This document shows positions 32,060 to 43,222 of a stretch of 64,000 nt of DNA, one piece after another; position 1 is the first letter of the stretch; each line of letters opens with the position of its first letter. The position numbers and the translations under genes are program-made. The notes beneath the pieces were generated by a model, which worked only from the letters and a program-made list of their open reading frames with translations, did not search any database and had not been told where the DNA came from. The stretch is from Alopecurus myosuroides (Eukaryota > Streptophyta > Magnoliopsida > Poales > Poaceae), in assembly GCA_028641055.1 (NCBI GenBank), contig CM054057.1, positions 327,948,482 through 328,012,481 on the forward strand. The letters are read 5' to 3'.

Positions 32060-34130
32060 GGGCATCTCCAGCCGTTCGGCCCCCCCAGGACGCGAAAATT
32101 GCCCTTTTTTTCCGCCGCGGTGCGAAACGGCGCAAAACAGGAAGCTGGGGGGGGGGGCGCGTTTCCCAGGCGTGAAACCCAAGCCGCCCCCCAGCCGGCG
32201 ATTCGCCCATATTTGGGCAGATAGAGTTTTGGCACGCAAATAATTGGAGTTTTGCCACACAAATAAATAGAGTTTTGCCACATAAATAAATAGTTCAACA
32301 ATTTAAACAAATAAAATAAATTACACTACTCATTGTCATCGTCCTCAACATTGCCCTTTCGCGCCCACAAATGCTGCATCAGGTCATTCTGTAGAGCATG
32401 GTGTGTTCCAGCGTGTCGAATCTCCTACCGCTTGGTGAGGAAATCTGTCCATGATGCCGGCACCTAGTGATCAACAGTTGCAAGAGGGCCCTGCCGGTAG
32501 TATGGTGTGCTTGCCTCACTGTCAGGCACCGGGTCATCCCGCTCACTCTCAATGATCATGTTGTGCAAGATCACACAAAACTGCATCACCTCCCACATGT
32601 TGGACTTCGACCAAGTCATAGCTAGGTACGGGACAACAACGAATCAAGATTGCAACACACCAAATCCCCGCTCAACATCCTTCCTGCAAGCCTCCTGGCA
32701 CTTGGAAAACGAAGCTTTTGCGCTTCCTGGGATAGGGTTGGAGATGCTCTTCACAAATGTTTCCCATTTCGGGTAGATGCCATCTGCAAGATAATACCCC
32801 TTTGTATACTGGTGTCCATTGATCTCATAGTTCACAGAGTGGGCATGGCCTTCGACAAGCTCGGCAAAGACATTCGAGCACTGCAAGACATTGATGTCGT
32901 TGTGACTTCCAGGCATACCAAAGAATGAATGCCAAATCCATAGATCGTACGAAGCCACGGCCTCGAGAACCACCGAGCACTCTCCTTCCTTTCCCTTGTA
33001 CATCCCCTGCCAGTCAAATGGACAGTTCTTCCATGCCCAATGCATACAGTCGATACTGCCAAGCATCCCAGGAAAGCCTCTTGCTTCATTCTCTGCGAGG
33101 AGACGAGCAGTGTCTTGCGCATTGGGTGATCGCAGGTATGTTGGGCAAAAAACTACGACCACTGCCCGATAGAACTTGTTCAAGCACTCAAGGGCCGTGG
33201 ACTCGCTCATGCGTAGGTAGTCATCTTGTGCATCTGCGGGAGCACCGTATGCAAGCAACCTCATGGCCATCGTGCACTTCTGAATAGAGGTAAAGCCTAC
33301 CGTGCCGGTGCAGTCCTTCTTCAACTTGAAGTAGGTGTCGAACTCCCGGATGGCACTGCATGATTTTGAGGAAGAGATTGCGTTTCATCCTGAAACGACC
33401 CGGAACACCTTCTCGTCGTTGGTGGGATCCTCGGCGAAGTAGTCGGAGTAGAGGATGCAGTAGCCCTCGTACTGCTGCCTCGGCTTGCTCTTGCGGCGAC
33501 CGGGCTTCGATCCAGCACGACGCGGCAGGGCGTTCTGGGCCTGCAAGCCGGCCAGGCTGCTCAGTATCAGCAAGTGTTCCTCGTCGTCGATGGAGGCCTG
33601 ATCTTCCTCGTCGAAAAGCTCGGCGAGCATCTCCTCCTCGTCGGAGTCCATGGCTCGGACAGAACGTCAAACACCTTGCGGGTGGTGGACGCGTTTCGCC
33701 GGGCACAACCTCCCCCGCGGTGGAGGCGCGAGTAAACGGCGGCGGCGGCGTGGTGGAGCTAGACGGCGGTGGTTTGCCTCGTCGCTCGCGTGTGATGGCG
33801 GCCGACGGCTGCGACGTGGGGGTGGCGAACGGGGTGGCGACGGCGAGTCGAGCGAGAGGAAAAGACGAGTCGGGGTGGGGAAAGTGGGGAAAATGGTGTT
33901 GCCTCGCCGACAGCGCTGGCCCACACGCGCTTTTCCTTCCGCCGCCCCCCCAAGCCGAACCCAATGGGCTGGGTTCCGCCTGGGTGCGACGGCGCTAATT
34001 TCCGCCGAAACGGCGGTATTTGGGGTTCTGGGGGGTGGGGAGGGGCGGCTGGTAGAAAACGACGCTTTTGGAGGAAAACGGCGCTAATTCGTGTCCTGGG
34101 GGGGCGCTGGGGGGACGGCTGGAGATGCCC
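32060..34130 (-). mobile_element. PIF/Harbinger transposon with intact ends, 2.07 kb
   Basis: The inverted ends GGGCATCTCCAGCCGT (32060) and ACGGCTGGAGATGCCC (ending 34130) match perfectly for 16 bases. They are flanked by TAA at 32057-32059 and 34131-34133, the 3-bp target of PIF/Harbinger elements. It carries a broken transposase on the minus strand. The second protein of autonomous members, a Myb-like ORF, was not found, so the copy depends on others. Its intact ends could still be recognised by an active transposase in trans (inference). Confidence 0.93.
32326..33651 (-). pseudogene. Harbinger DDE transposase, broken
   Basis: From ATG 33651 the frame gives MDSDEEEML and a basic stretch (GRRKSKPRQ), then [13 protein letters not shown]. 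The plant-transposon-protein domain follows: [14 protein letters not shown] (first Asp), [10 protein letters not shown] (second Asp), [10 protein letters not shown] (Glu). Conserved [15 protein letters not shown] is present. The frame breaks by single-base changes near 33405 and 33355. In-frame stops are at about 32644-32646 (CGA-to-TGA type), 32464-32466 and near 32420 (CAG-to-TAG type). Reading on past them gives a normal end (VEDDDNE, stop 32326-32328). Total length, about 440 codons, fits the family. Confidence 0.9.
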
Positions 34131-34133
34131 TAA

Positions 34134-34918
34134 AGCACCCGATTCAGTACCTCACCCTAACCGACTAAGTACCCGCGCTAATGCGCATCAAGCATCAAGT
34201 ACATTTGAGCTAGTAAATCTTACACATGATGTACAGGAGAAAAAATCATTATAAATTAACTGTATGCTTCGATCTTCAAATCTTTTCAGGACCCATCCAA
34301 AACCATCTCAGTACCTCGTAACATAGCAATTCAGTACTAGAATATTAATAACTCCGCACCTGGGATGCAACACACTAAGCTTGTATTCGGCATCCCACCC
34401 CTACTACTTAAGAACCTGTCATTCGACACCCAATTCTGCACCAAGTGTTACTAACTTCATTACCACGACAAGAAATAGTAGATGGCTAACACAAATATTG
34501 GCACAACTTATCAATAGTACTATCATTTATTCATAAATCATCATACTACTCCAATTTGGTTCCTACATGAATACAAGTAGTGAACTACAAATAGTTTTGA
34601 TTCATGTTATGATTTCTCACACAAATTAACAAGGGGGGAGACAAGGATCAGACTTGCTCGTTGCCCTCTAATAATATAAAGTACTGAATTTTCATCAAAC
34701 AGAACATGAAGACAGCTTGAACCATAGATCCCACTGAAGCATATTTAGTACATGTGTGTACTGGATATATTTTGTATGTTGTAGTACCAAAAAAACCTTG
34801 GTACCAGAATTATGGGATTCAATAGGCACCAGTCACACCAGGCACATTGAAACAAAAGAGAGTTGTGTACCCAAAAAAATTTACTAAGTATAAACCTGTA
34901 CATATAACATTAGAAGTC
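34134..34918. other. AT-rich spacer without a gene
   Basis: Contains scattered TTCAGTACY-type words, one series of which flanks the Harbinger insertion. No reading frame, RNA or terminal repeat can be supported. Confidence 0.45.
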
Positions 34919-35480
34919 TGTCGGATATATACCGATTAGGGGTATATCCGGCATTGTCCTAAAGAGCCGGATTACCAGGGTGACCTGATTGATAATGGAT
35001 CACAGTCCATTAGGCGACCCAGTAAGCTGACGCGCAGAAGCCGGATTCTAGAAGAACCCGGACCACGGCCCAAGTGGTGCGGCTTGGAGAAGAAGGCGGA
35101 TTCCTGCTTTCCAAGTTAGATACTTACCGTAGTCTTCTAGGTTTCCTTTCTATAAGCCAACCCAGCTATATATAAAAATCCATACGGGAGAGAAGAAAGA
35201 GGCAGACAATTAGCTAGAAGCCAACTCGCCGAGAAGTTGATCCTCATCGAGTTAGCGAAACCCTACTCACATTGTACTTTGTATATTTCAGGCTTCAGCC
35301 CTGATTTAGTGAGATTGCAGGAGTAGGAACGCCGCCTAGTTGCGACAGACCGAACCTGGGTAAATTTGGTGTTCCTGGTTGTCGTACTACAATGTCCCCC
35401 CACGTCTCTACCAGTAGTATCATGGAACCCCCGTCTATGAACTCTACTACGATGTCTCGACAGTTCGCGCCCACCGTGGG
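34919..35480 (+). mobile_element. truncated Gypsy element: one LTR plus primer-binding site
   Basis: The LTR begins TGTCGGATATATACCG at 34919 and ends CTCGACA at 35462 (544 bp). It is followed at once by GTTCGCGCCCACCGTGGGGC, nearly the same primer site as in the Tat elements of this window. A TATA-like CTATATATAA lies near 35168. No gag or pol follows; recognisable element sequence is lost within about 150 bp. This is a different family from copies A and B but probably the same lineage. Confidence 0.75.
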
Positions 35481-35719
35481 GCCAACGACGTCAGGCGTTA
35501 TGTTTCGATTGGGGATACTCGGCGGAATCGGCAGTACCATAACTTCCTCCTTTTATTCTTCTTCTCTTCTCGAGAATTTTCACGAGCTTCTTGGGCACCA
35601 TCTTGGGCATCTTCTCGAACTCTTTGGGCACCGTATTGGGGATCCTTTGGGGGATCAAACCTTAGCACACATAGGGTCCTTTTATGAGGTAGCGCATTGT
35701 TCACCAAGTCATCGAACAC

Positions 35720-35759
<40 letters not shown>
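35481..35759. other. short non-coding stretch with a (GA)n run
   Basis: It contains an imperfect internal repeat (TTCTTGGGCACCATCTTGGG / TCTTTGGGCACCGTATTGGG) and ends in (AG)18 at 35722-35757. Leader remnants of the truncated Gypsy element are likely on its left side. Confidence 0.5.
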
Positions 35760-35760
<1 letters not shown>

Positions 35761-37402
35761 TGAGTTCACCTTTTCTTGCATTGCCTTTGCGCGTGATCTT
35801 GTCATAGGACCAATGGGTGTCGATGGAGATCTTGGTGGAATAGGTTGGGCTGCATCAGGATCTGCGTCATTCCCAATATGTCACCAGATATAAATCTTTC
35901 CGATATGTCACCACATACAAGTTTTTCCAATATGTCACCACATATACGTTTAGGAATGATACCTAGCTCCCACTCAAATATGCCACACACATATAAGATT
36001 AGGAAATTTGTTTTAGCTCCCACTCAAATATGACACTCACATATAAGGTTAAGAAAACCTACTTAACTTTCACTCACTTCCCTGTAAATGCTGGTGTATT
36101 CACCTATTTTGGACGACTCCAAAATAATTTGATTACATTATCAAAGTGAAGATTCCAGCTTCGATATGCTTGCTTCAGCAGATGAATGGACAGTTGAAGT
36201 TTGCATATGTGTCTAGCATCCTTAAGATTAACAAAACCTACTAGCTGTACAACTACAACTCTTCCTCAATGTTTCCATCAAGGAACATGGTTTGTTTATC
36301 CATCTATGAATTTCTCAAGTTGTAGTAACTGCTAAAACAATCCTAAATAGACTTAAGCGTCTCCATCTGAGATGAAATCTCAATGTGGTCAACTCCTTGA
36401 ATTTTTCGAAAATACCTTTGCGACAAACCAACCTTTATAGATGGTTGCTATTCTGCTAGCGTCTATTTTCCCACAAAATTTCATTTGCTCACAACGTCCT
36501 TAAGGCCATCAAGAAGATCTACCAAGACACCACTTGGCACCCAAGTCATCACTTGGTATGGATTTTATATTGGATTATAAATGGCTCATAGCCATTTCTC
36601 GGACTCAGGTCCACCATTGCTTTTTCGTAGTTCATAGTTTTATCGTGTTTCACTAACATGACGGTCATTACAAGATTGTCGTACCACAAACTGCGGAACA
36701 TGTTCTCATACGCCTATGATCTTAATAAGAGCTTAGATCATAGCATCATGATCGTTACCTCTAACTTCCTTCCAGAGGACGGTTATGGAACGACTTCCGC
36801 TGCGCCACTCGTTGTCCGGAGAGAAATTTCATGAACTCCGTCTTACTCTACTTTTTCTCTCACTTATATCCTTGGCAAGATACGACTTCTTGAGAAAGGT
36901 ACATTCCAGCAATAGATTGCTTTCATCGTGAAAATTTTAAGCAGTTAATTTACCACATATCCTACAAAGATGAATTTATCCACTTTAGGATCAAACACAT
37001 CAAAAACCTCAATTATATAAACAACAATCAAGTCCAAAATCCATGTCATAACTCATATGGTATTGTCTCCATGAATTCAGATGGTTTACCTATTATCTAA
37101 AGTAAATGTTTTGATTCCAACATATAACTCAAATGATAACAATAATTCTATAAGAGATATTATTGACCACACATTTTTTTCAGTGGCTTATGGTCACAAC
37201 GTACAAATACACCATAGTACTGTGGTGTTCTAAGAAACGTAATTTGTGAAACTCTCTTCACTAGTCTTCTGATGATATGTGAAACTCATAACTTAAATCA
37301 TTGTCTCCTCGATCAACATCACAGAAAATTGATTTTCTTTTTAATTTTATTTTTGTACTTTTACTCCGAACTAGTTTGAACTTGTCAAACTATTCAGACC
37401 AG
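35760..37402 (-). mobile_element. decayed Copia element, RT side (left part of the split host copy)
   Basis: Translating the minus strand near 36310-36120 gives DGNIEEEL, then KLQLSIHLLKQAYRSWNLHFDNV. This is a clear decayed form of the Copia RT segment FLNGN..EEE and KLQ.SIYGLKQASRSWN..FDEV. Near 36610, GPESEKWL matches the conserved region upstream. Stops and frameshifts are everywhere. Its integrase continues on the far side of the Athila insertion at 52471, so both parts were one element before that insertion. Confidence 0.8.
35875..36078 (-). repeat. tandemly amplified RT catalytic-box segment in a dead Copia element
   Basis: Five copies of ATATGTCACCACATAT-like words start near 35875, 35902, 35929, 35977 and 36027, with spacings of 27, 27, 48 and 50 bp. 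On the minus strand they read TATATGTGGTGACATATTGG, a decayed form of the segment coding the YVDD box in intact Copia copies (48812-48840). The longer units also include AGTGGGAGC...TTCCTAATCTTATATG, which matches the bases just upstream in the intact copy. Confidence 0.65.
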
Positions 37403-38792
37403 TGATACGTGTCCAACGTATCTGTAATTTCCGATGTTCGATGTTGATATTATGCCAATTGCTACATGTTTTCTCCCTTCTTTATAGCATTTTTACACGT
37501 TTTCTGAGACTAACCTATTAACAAGATTCCGAGTACCAGTTCCCTGTAGTCTGCTGTTTTTTATTTCAGAAAAATTGTTCTGGAAATATTCTCGGAATTG
37601 GACCTCACGAATCCCAAAGTTCCTATTTTCCCCGGAAGCATCCAGAAGTCCGAAGAGGAGTCGACGACGGGAACCAGGGGGCCCTCACCATAGCCAGGTG
37701 CGCCCCCCCTTGGCCGCGCCTGGGGGTGGTGTGGCCACCCTGGTGGCCCACCGGCGTTGCTCTTCCGCCAATTTAAGGCCTTCCTCCCGAAAACCCTAAC
37801 GAAATCGGCGAAACTCCACGAAACCTTCCGTAGCTGCCGTCATCGTCAACCCAAGTTTCGGGGGATAGATCTGTGTTCTGGCACCCTGCCGGGACGGGGA
37901 AGTGCCCCCGGCATCCATCTCCATCGACTCCACCACCATCTCCATCGCCGTTGATGTCTCCTATGACGAGGAGGGAGTAGTTCTCCCTCGAGGCTTAGGG
38001 CTCTACCGGTAGCTATGTGGTTCATCTCTCTCTATCATGGTGTGATATATATGTGATTATTAGCTTTGTAATCTAGTTGAATAAGTAGATGTTACTCTTC
38101 ATCTATTGTGCTACTCAAGTGTTTTATTAATATGAACTTTGGAGTCACCTTGTCCCGCGGTGTGAAGGTGACAGTGTGCACATCGTGTGTGTCTCCTCTA
38201 TGAATTGTGGTGTTTGTCTAGTACCTTCTAGGGCGCTCAAGTTGACAGTGTGGGGCTAACTAGACATGGGAATGCTTACTTTAAGGAATGCTTTTTGCAG
38301 CCCTACGCAATGATTAGTGTTCGTTATCCAACCGGAGAGGGTTAAGAGTAGCATAGTGAAGAGAAGATATTTAGTTATTAAATTATGTGATCATTGTTGA
38401 AAGTGTCCACTAGTGAAAGTAGGATCCCTAGGCCTTGTTTCCAAGCATTAAAACACCATTTTCCGCCTGTTCTGCTACATGTTTGCTTGCTGCCATATTT
38501 ATTTCAGATTACTATTATTACTTATAACCATCCATATTACTCGCATTTCACTATCTCTTCGCCGAACTAGTGCACCTATATACCTGACAAGTATATTGGG
38601 TGTGTTGGGGACACATGAGACTTCCTGTATCTTAATTGCAGGGTTGCTTGAGAGGGATATCTTTGACCTCTACCTCCCCGAGTTCAATAAACCTTGGGTG
38701 ATCCACATAAGGGAAACTTGCTGCTGTTCTACAAACCTCTGCACTTGGAGGCCCAACACTGTCTACAAGAATATAAGCGTTCATATACATCA
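37403..38792 (+). repeat. 5' LTR of the Athila-type element (1,390 bp)
   Basis: Starts TGATACGTGTCCAACG and ends ACATCA, giving TGAT/ATCA ends. It is followed by a ten-base spacer and the primer site. Open frames inside it (for example 38479-38991) are non-coding. Confidence 0.93.
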
Positions 38793-38802
38793 AGCTCTTT
38801 TA

Positions 38803-38820
38803 TGGCGCCGTTGCCGGGGA
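38803..38820 (+). other. primer-binding site, tRNA-Asp type
   Basis: TGGCGCCGTTGCCGGGGA is the well-known primer site of plant Athila elements, complementary to the 3' end of tRNA-Asp. Confidence 0.92.
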
Positions 38821-38964
38821 GGTAAGGTAAAAGGTACTCACATCCTCGGGTGTGAGTGCTCAGAGTTATTTCCTTTAGATTCTGTAATTTTATCTTTTTG
38901 TTTCATGTTTTCACTAAATAGGCTTACTTTTGCTCGCTTCTTGTTTTTATTTTTACTAGTCTTA

Positions 38965-40056
38965 ATGGAAAACAACAAAAATATGATATAACTTTATAAT
39001 ATTTATCTTGAATTAGGACATGATGCTTTTGAAGAGAAAATTAAAAAACCTATGGAAGTTTGTTTGCATAATAGTGATAGCAATGTTATTAGCATTAATT
39101 CTTTGCACCCCATCATTCCTAATGCTAGGGAAAATTCTAAGCTTGGGGAAGCTAGTTTTTACGATCTTTTTAGTTTTCCAGCTTTAGAGGAGAAAATTTG
39201 CTCTCATGATACTTTATCTCCCATATGTGATAAACCTAATGATGCTTGTGATATTTTAAATCCTCTTACTGAAAGCATTCCTTTTAAAATACCCAAGGAA
39301 ATTGTTGAACTTGTCATGGATAACCGTTATTTTGGAGATGGAACTGTCCATCCTAGTGATCATTTACACTTTATGCATGAATTATGCGAGTTATTCAAGT
39401 GTGCACGTATCTCAACAGACCAAGTTAAGAGGAGGCTATTCCATTTGCCACTTAAGTACAAAGCAAGGGAGTGGTCTGAACTACTAGATGATCCTCATCA
39501 TGATGTCCTAACCATGAGCTTCCCGAGGAAATAATTGTTACTAATTTTTATGCAAGGCTTTCAGGACATTGGAAGGATTATTTAGATGCCGGTTTAGAGG
39601 GTTCTTTTGGGAGTAAGAAGGTTGAAGCTAAGTGGGATCTTCTTGAGAGAATTCGAATCAATAGTGAAGATTGGAATAACAACAAAGGTAAAGAATCAGG
39701 TATAAACTATGAGTATGATTGCATTAAGACTTTTGCTGAAACTGCTGATTTTCATGAGCTTAATGCTAAATATGGTCTTGATCCTCAAATAGCTGTCGGT
39801 TGGTAGATCCTTTGCTTCTTATATTAATCTTCCTAAAAATGGGGACATATATCATGAACCTTGTAAAGACACTTGCATGAAAAATGAATTTGTTATTGAT
39901 GATTGCAATAAACATGCTCAAATTTCTGAAAGTACTATTTCTTATAAGCATGTTAATTTATGTGGAGCACTTAGACCTTGTGAAAAGAATCAAATCGAAG
40001 AAGAATATTGTATCCATCATAGGAATGAGAAAAATTTGTTGTAAAATCGAAGAAGA
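38965..40056 (+). pseudogene. Athila-type gag, N-terminal part, broken
   Basis: A short start MENNKNMI runs into a stop, but the frame is resumed at 39052 up to 39534. It contains the capsid-like core SDHLHFMHELCELFKCARI and KRRLFHLPLKYKAREW. After a frameshift near 39520 the reading continues as LPEEIIVTNFYARLSGHW and KKVEAKWDLLERI, then decays. Gag would form the particle; this copy is interrupted several times. Confidence 0.75.
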
Positions 40057-41385
40057 ATGTGGGATAGGGCTCTAAGTGAGCTTGGTGAAAAAGTTTGTGC
40101 CCTCTATCCTTTTATTTGTGAACTTTGTTGTAAAGTGGGTCATTTTAATTTTCAATGCTCAAGCCATGATAGTAGCCTTTCGAATCCTATGAGTACTACA
40201 AGTTTGTATTGTGATGACATGATCACCCCTAATGAGCATGATGAACTTACATTATTTTTGGGGTGTGAAGAGTTATTAAGAAAAACTTCTTTGATTGATA
40301 TGAGTGATTTTGATATGAATAGTGTCTTGCATGAATGCCATCTTTATTGTGTTGAAAATTCCCATGCAAATAGTTACATACAAAATATTCTAAAAGAGGA
40401 CACTTTACCAAAATATGACAGGACTAATATGAGTCTTGTTCTTATTAATAAGGAGGAAGAATCCTCCAAAGTTATTTCTATTGTTTCTGACAGTAAACCA
40501 GGGTATGTGGAGAAGCTTCCTTTTAAGCCCCTCCCTCCTAAAGAGGGGAAGAAGAAGAAGAAAAGGAGGAGTAAAAGGAGATACGTAACGGTATCTCTAC
40601 CTAAGCATGTTGCTCATATTACATCTTTTGTTGATGAGTCCGAACTCGATGGTTTTCCTACGCCTGTTATTTATGAAAGTGATCATGATTGGGAGAAACA
40701 CACTACTTTTGATATTGAAAATCTGTTTGGTACCAATTCTGAAAACGATGATATTAATAATTTTTGTACTATTAGTACTATACATGCTCCTTCCAATGAT
40801 AATATAGAAAGCTCTAAACTTGTGGATGATGCGTTTGAAAAGCCCTTTTCTATTAATGATTATATGCTTGATACATATCCTCCTAGTAAAAATGATGATA
40901 TGTTTACAAATGAACGCCTTTTGGAAGAAAACTCTTCTATTGCTTGTGATGAAACTATGCCTCCAATATATGATGATTTCAATGATGAATATGACATTTT
41001 TTGTCCACCTACTATTGAGGAGAAAATTAATTATGATTTCAATATGCCTCTAGTATTTGATAATTATTATAAAGAAAGTTATAACATAGGCTATAATTAC
41101 AATCATCCTCATGAAACTTGCCATAATTATGGTGGGATTACCCAAAACCATCTCTTTAATATGCAACTTTTCTATCATGTTCGAGTTCTTTATGATAATC
41201 CTACTCCCGTTGTTATTAATAAGAATGACCATGCTTATGTGCAGAGTATTAATTCTTTTATGCATGTGGCTCATGATAAGATTGTTTTATGTGATAGCTA
41301 TAATGTTAATTTTATTCATGATGCTACTGAAGGTTATTATGAGAGAGGGAAGCATGCATGGTTTTATTCATATCAACAATATTAA
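40057..41385 (+). CDS. Athila-type gag, C-terminal part with zinc knuckle
   Basis: A 442-codon open frame. Residues 21-34 form a CCHC knuckle (CELCCKVGHFNFQC). Around residue 165-178 is a Lys/Arg run (EGKKKKKRRSKRR), and the rest is long, acidic and Asn-rich. It was probably continuous with the gag segment upstream, from which it is separated by stops near 39800-40045, so its own ATG is likely not a natural start. The length beyond the knuckle is typical of the large gag-only proteins of Triticeae Athila relatives. No protease motif is present. Confidence 0.6.
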   Translation: MWDRALSELGEKVCALYPFICELCCKVGHFNFQCSSHDSSLSNPMSTTSLYCDDMITPNEHDELTLFLGCEELLRKTSLIDMSDFDMNSVLHECHLYCVENSHANSYIQNILKEDTLPKYDRTNMSLVLINKEEESSKVISIVSDSKPGYVEKLPFKPLPPKEGKKKKKRRSKRRYVTVSLPKHVAHITSFVDESELDGFPTPVIYESDHDWEKHTTFDIENLFGTNSENDDINNFCTISTIHAPSNDNIESSKLVDDAFEKPFSINDYMLDTYPPSKNDDMFTNERLLEENSSIACDETMPPIYDDFNDEYDIFCPPTIEEKINYDFNMPLVFDNYYKESYNIGYNYNHPHETCHNYGGITQNHLFNMQLFYHVRVLYDNPTPVVINKNDHAYVQSINSFMHVAHDKIVLCDSYNVNFIHDATEGYYERGKHAWFYSYQQY

Positions 41386-43217
41386 GTTTCCCCTCTTTAT
41401 GTTGAAATTTTTGATGTTGCACTTATTTTGTCTTCCTATGCTAGTCACTTTGTGCTTCGTTGACTTGTTTTTCTACAAGATTCTTTTTCATAGGAAGTGG
41501 GTTAGACTTAAATGTGTTTTATATTTCCTTATTGATGCTCTCTTATTGTGCTTCAACTCTTATTCTTATGTGAGCATATTTTCAAAATCATTGTGCCTAG
41601 CTGAAAGGCATTAAAAGAAAAGCGCTTCCGGGAGACAACCCGTTTTATTTCTCTGTTTCAACCCGTTTTCAGTCGTTTATTTTTGTTTTCTTTGCACCTG
41701 GGTGTTGTCCATTTCCTTAGAAACCCCTCTGTATCTTTTATTTTGTGTCTTTTCTGAGCCAAGTAAAGCCTCTAGTAGAAAGTTGAGACTATATTTCGGA
41801 TTTCTGCGCAGGAAACAGATTTCTGATGTCCTCTGTTAAAATCGTATAAATTCATAGAAAATCAGAATGACATGAGTTCTTTTTGTGCGTCATCCTGGGA
41901 TATATACGTAACTTTTCTTAGTTGACCACTTTTTGATTTGAGAAACATAGGATTTTTGAAAAAAAAATCATCTTTACGTGTTGTTCTGTTTTGACAGATT
42001 TCTGCTAATAATTGCATTTGCCTCATAATCTCTTTCTTTTTGTGTTCTTTTGAGAAAAAGAGTTTTAAAAGAATTTGTGACTGTAGCTAATGTGTTTATG
42101 AGTGTTAGTCTTGTGTTGAAACTGAACCATGTGAATTTATTATTTCAATTTTCACTAACGTTCCTAATGAAAATTGTGAGAAGTTTTGTGTGAAGGAAGT
42201 TTTCAAGGGTCAAGAGAAGAGGATGATATGATGTGATCAAGAAGAGTGAAAATCCTAAGCTTGGGAATGCCCCGGTGGTACATCCCATCAAATTCCAAGA
42301 AGACTCAAGCATCTAAGCTTGGGGATGCCCAAGGCATCCCCTTCTTCATCAATAATTTATCAGGTCACTTGTAGTGAAACTATAATTTTATCAGTCACAT
42401 CTTATGTGCTTTACTTGGAGCGTCTTTTATTTTTGTTTTCAGTTTGTTTGGTTTTCTTTGCTGTAATAAATAGTTCTATCCTAGCATATTTTTTTGGGAG
42501 AGAGACACGCTCCGCTTTTTTGTTAGAATACTCTTGTGCTTCACTTATATTTGTTGAGTATTCATGCTTAGATATTTTAGTGCTTCCAGCTCTTGTTTTG
42601 CATGCATCCTTTGTTCTGAGCTGTTAGCTTTTGTAGTTAGGTGGTTCTCATATGCGTGTTTGCTTGGAAATAGGAATGCTATTGTGATATTTGGTATAGT
42701 GGAAAAGATTGCATGGTCTTGTACATCACTACACTGCTTCACTTGAATCATTGTTGTTGTTTTGAGATATTAATTTTCTTAATGGATAAACGGGAAGGAC
42801 TAGTAAGTAGAAACTTTTAATGGTTGGTCTAAGAAACTTGAAGCTGTGCCACACTTAAATTACCAGCTGATAGAAACAATGGTATATGATTGCTACGAGT
42901 GATACATTTCCTATCGGCCTTTTGTTACGCGCTACGGTCGGGGTAGCTAACAGTGACTTGTCACTGCCACAGACCCTCTTGGAGTGATTTGCATTGTGCC
43001 TTGTAAGATGATTTTCTTGTTGTAATCTTTTAACCCGATTGTCTATGTTGAGGTTCCTGGCACTTTCACCATCCATATTTGCTAGCCTCTTCGGTACCGT
43101 GCATTGCCCTTTCTCACATTGAGAGTTGGTGCAAACTTCGCCAATGCATACAAATCCCGTGGGAGGAATTTGTTCTCCTACGCATAAGCCCATATATTCT
43201 TCCTCAAAACAGACACT
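41386..43217 (+). other. 3' non-coding region of the Athila-type element, left of the nested Copia
   Basis: It contains AAAAGCGCTTCCGGGAGACA at about 41620, a conserved word after the coding part of Athila-group elements. No pol sequence was found here or between 50740 and 51424. The stretch is interrupted at ATACC (43218-43222) by the Copia insertion. Confidence 0.7.
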
Positions 43218-43222
43218 ATACC

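Noticed and set aside
33360..33998. Plus-strand 212-codon frame in the Harbinger element
   Set aside because: Antisense to the transposase N-terminus and GC-rich terminal part; not the missing Myb-like protein, which would show a trihelix pattern.
35706..35710. AAGTC as a target duplication for the LTR at 34919
   Set aside because: The bases before it do not end in CA and there is no second LTR; a five-base match is expected by chance.
38479..38991. 170-codon frame at the Athila LTR and leader
   Set aside because: It crosses the LTR end and primer-binding site and has no homology; chance opening.
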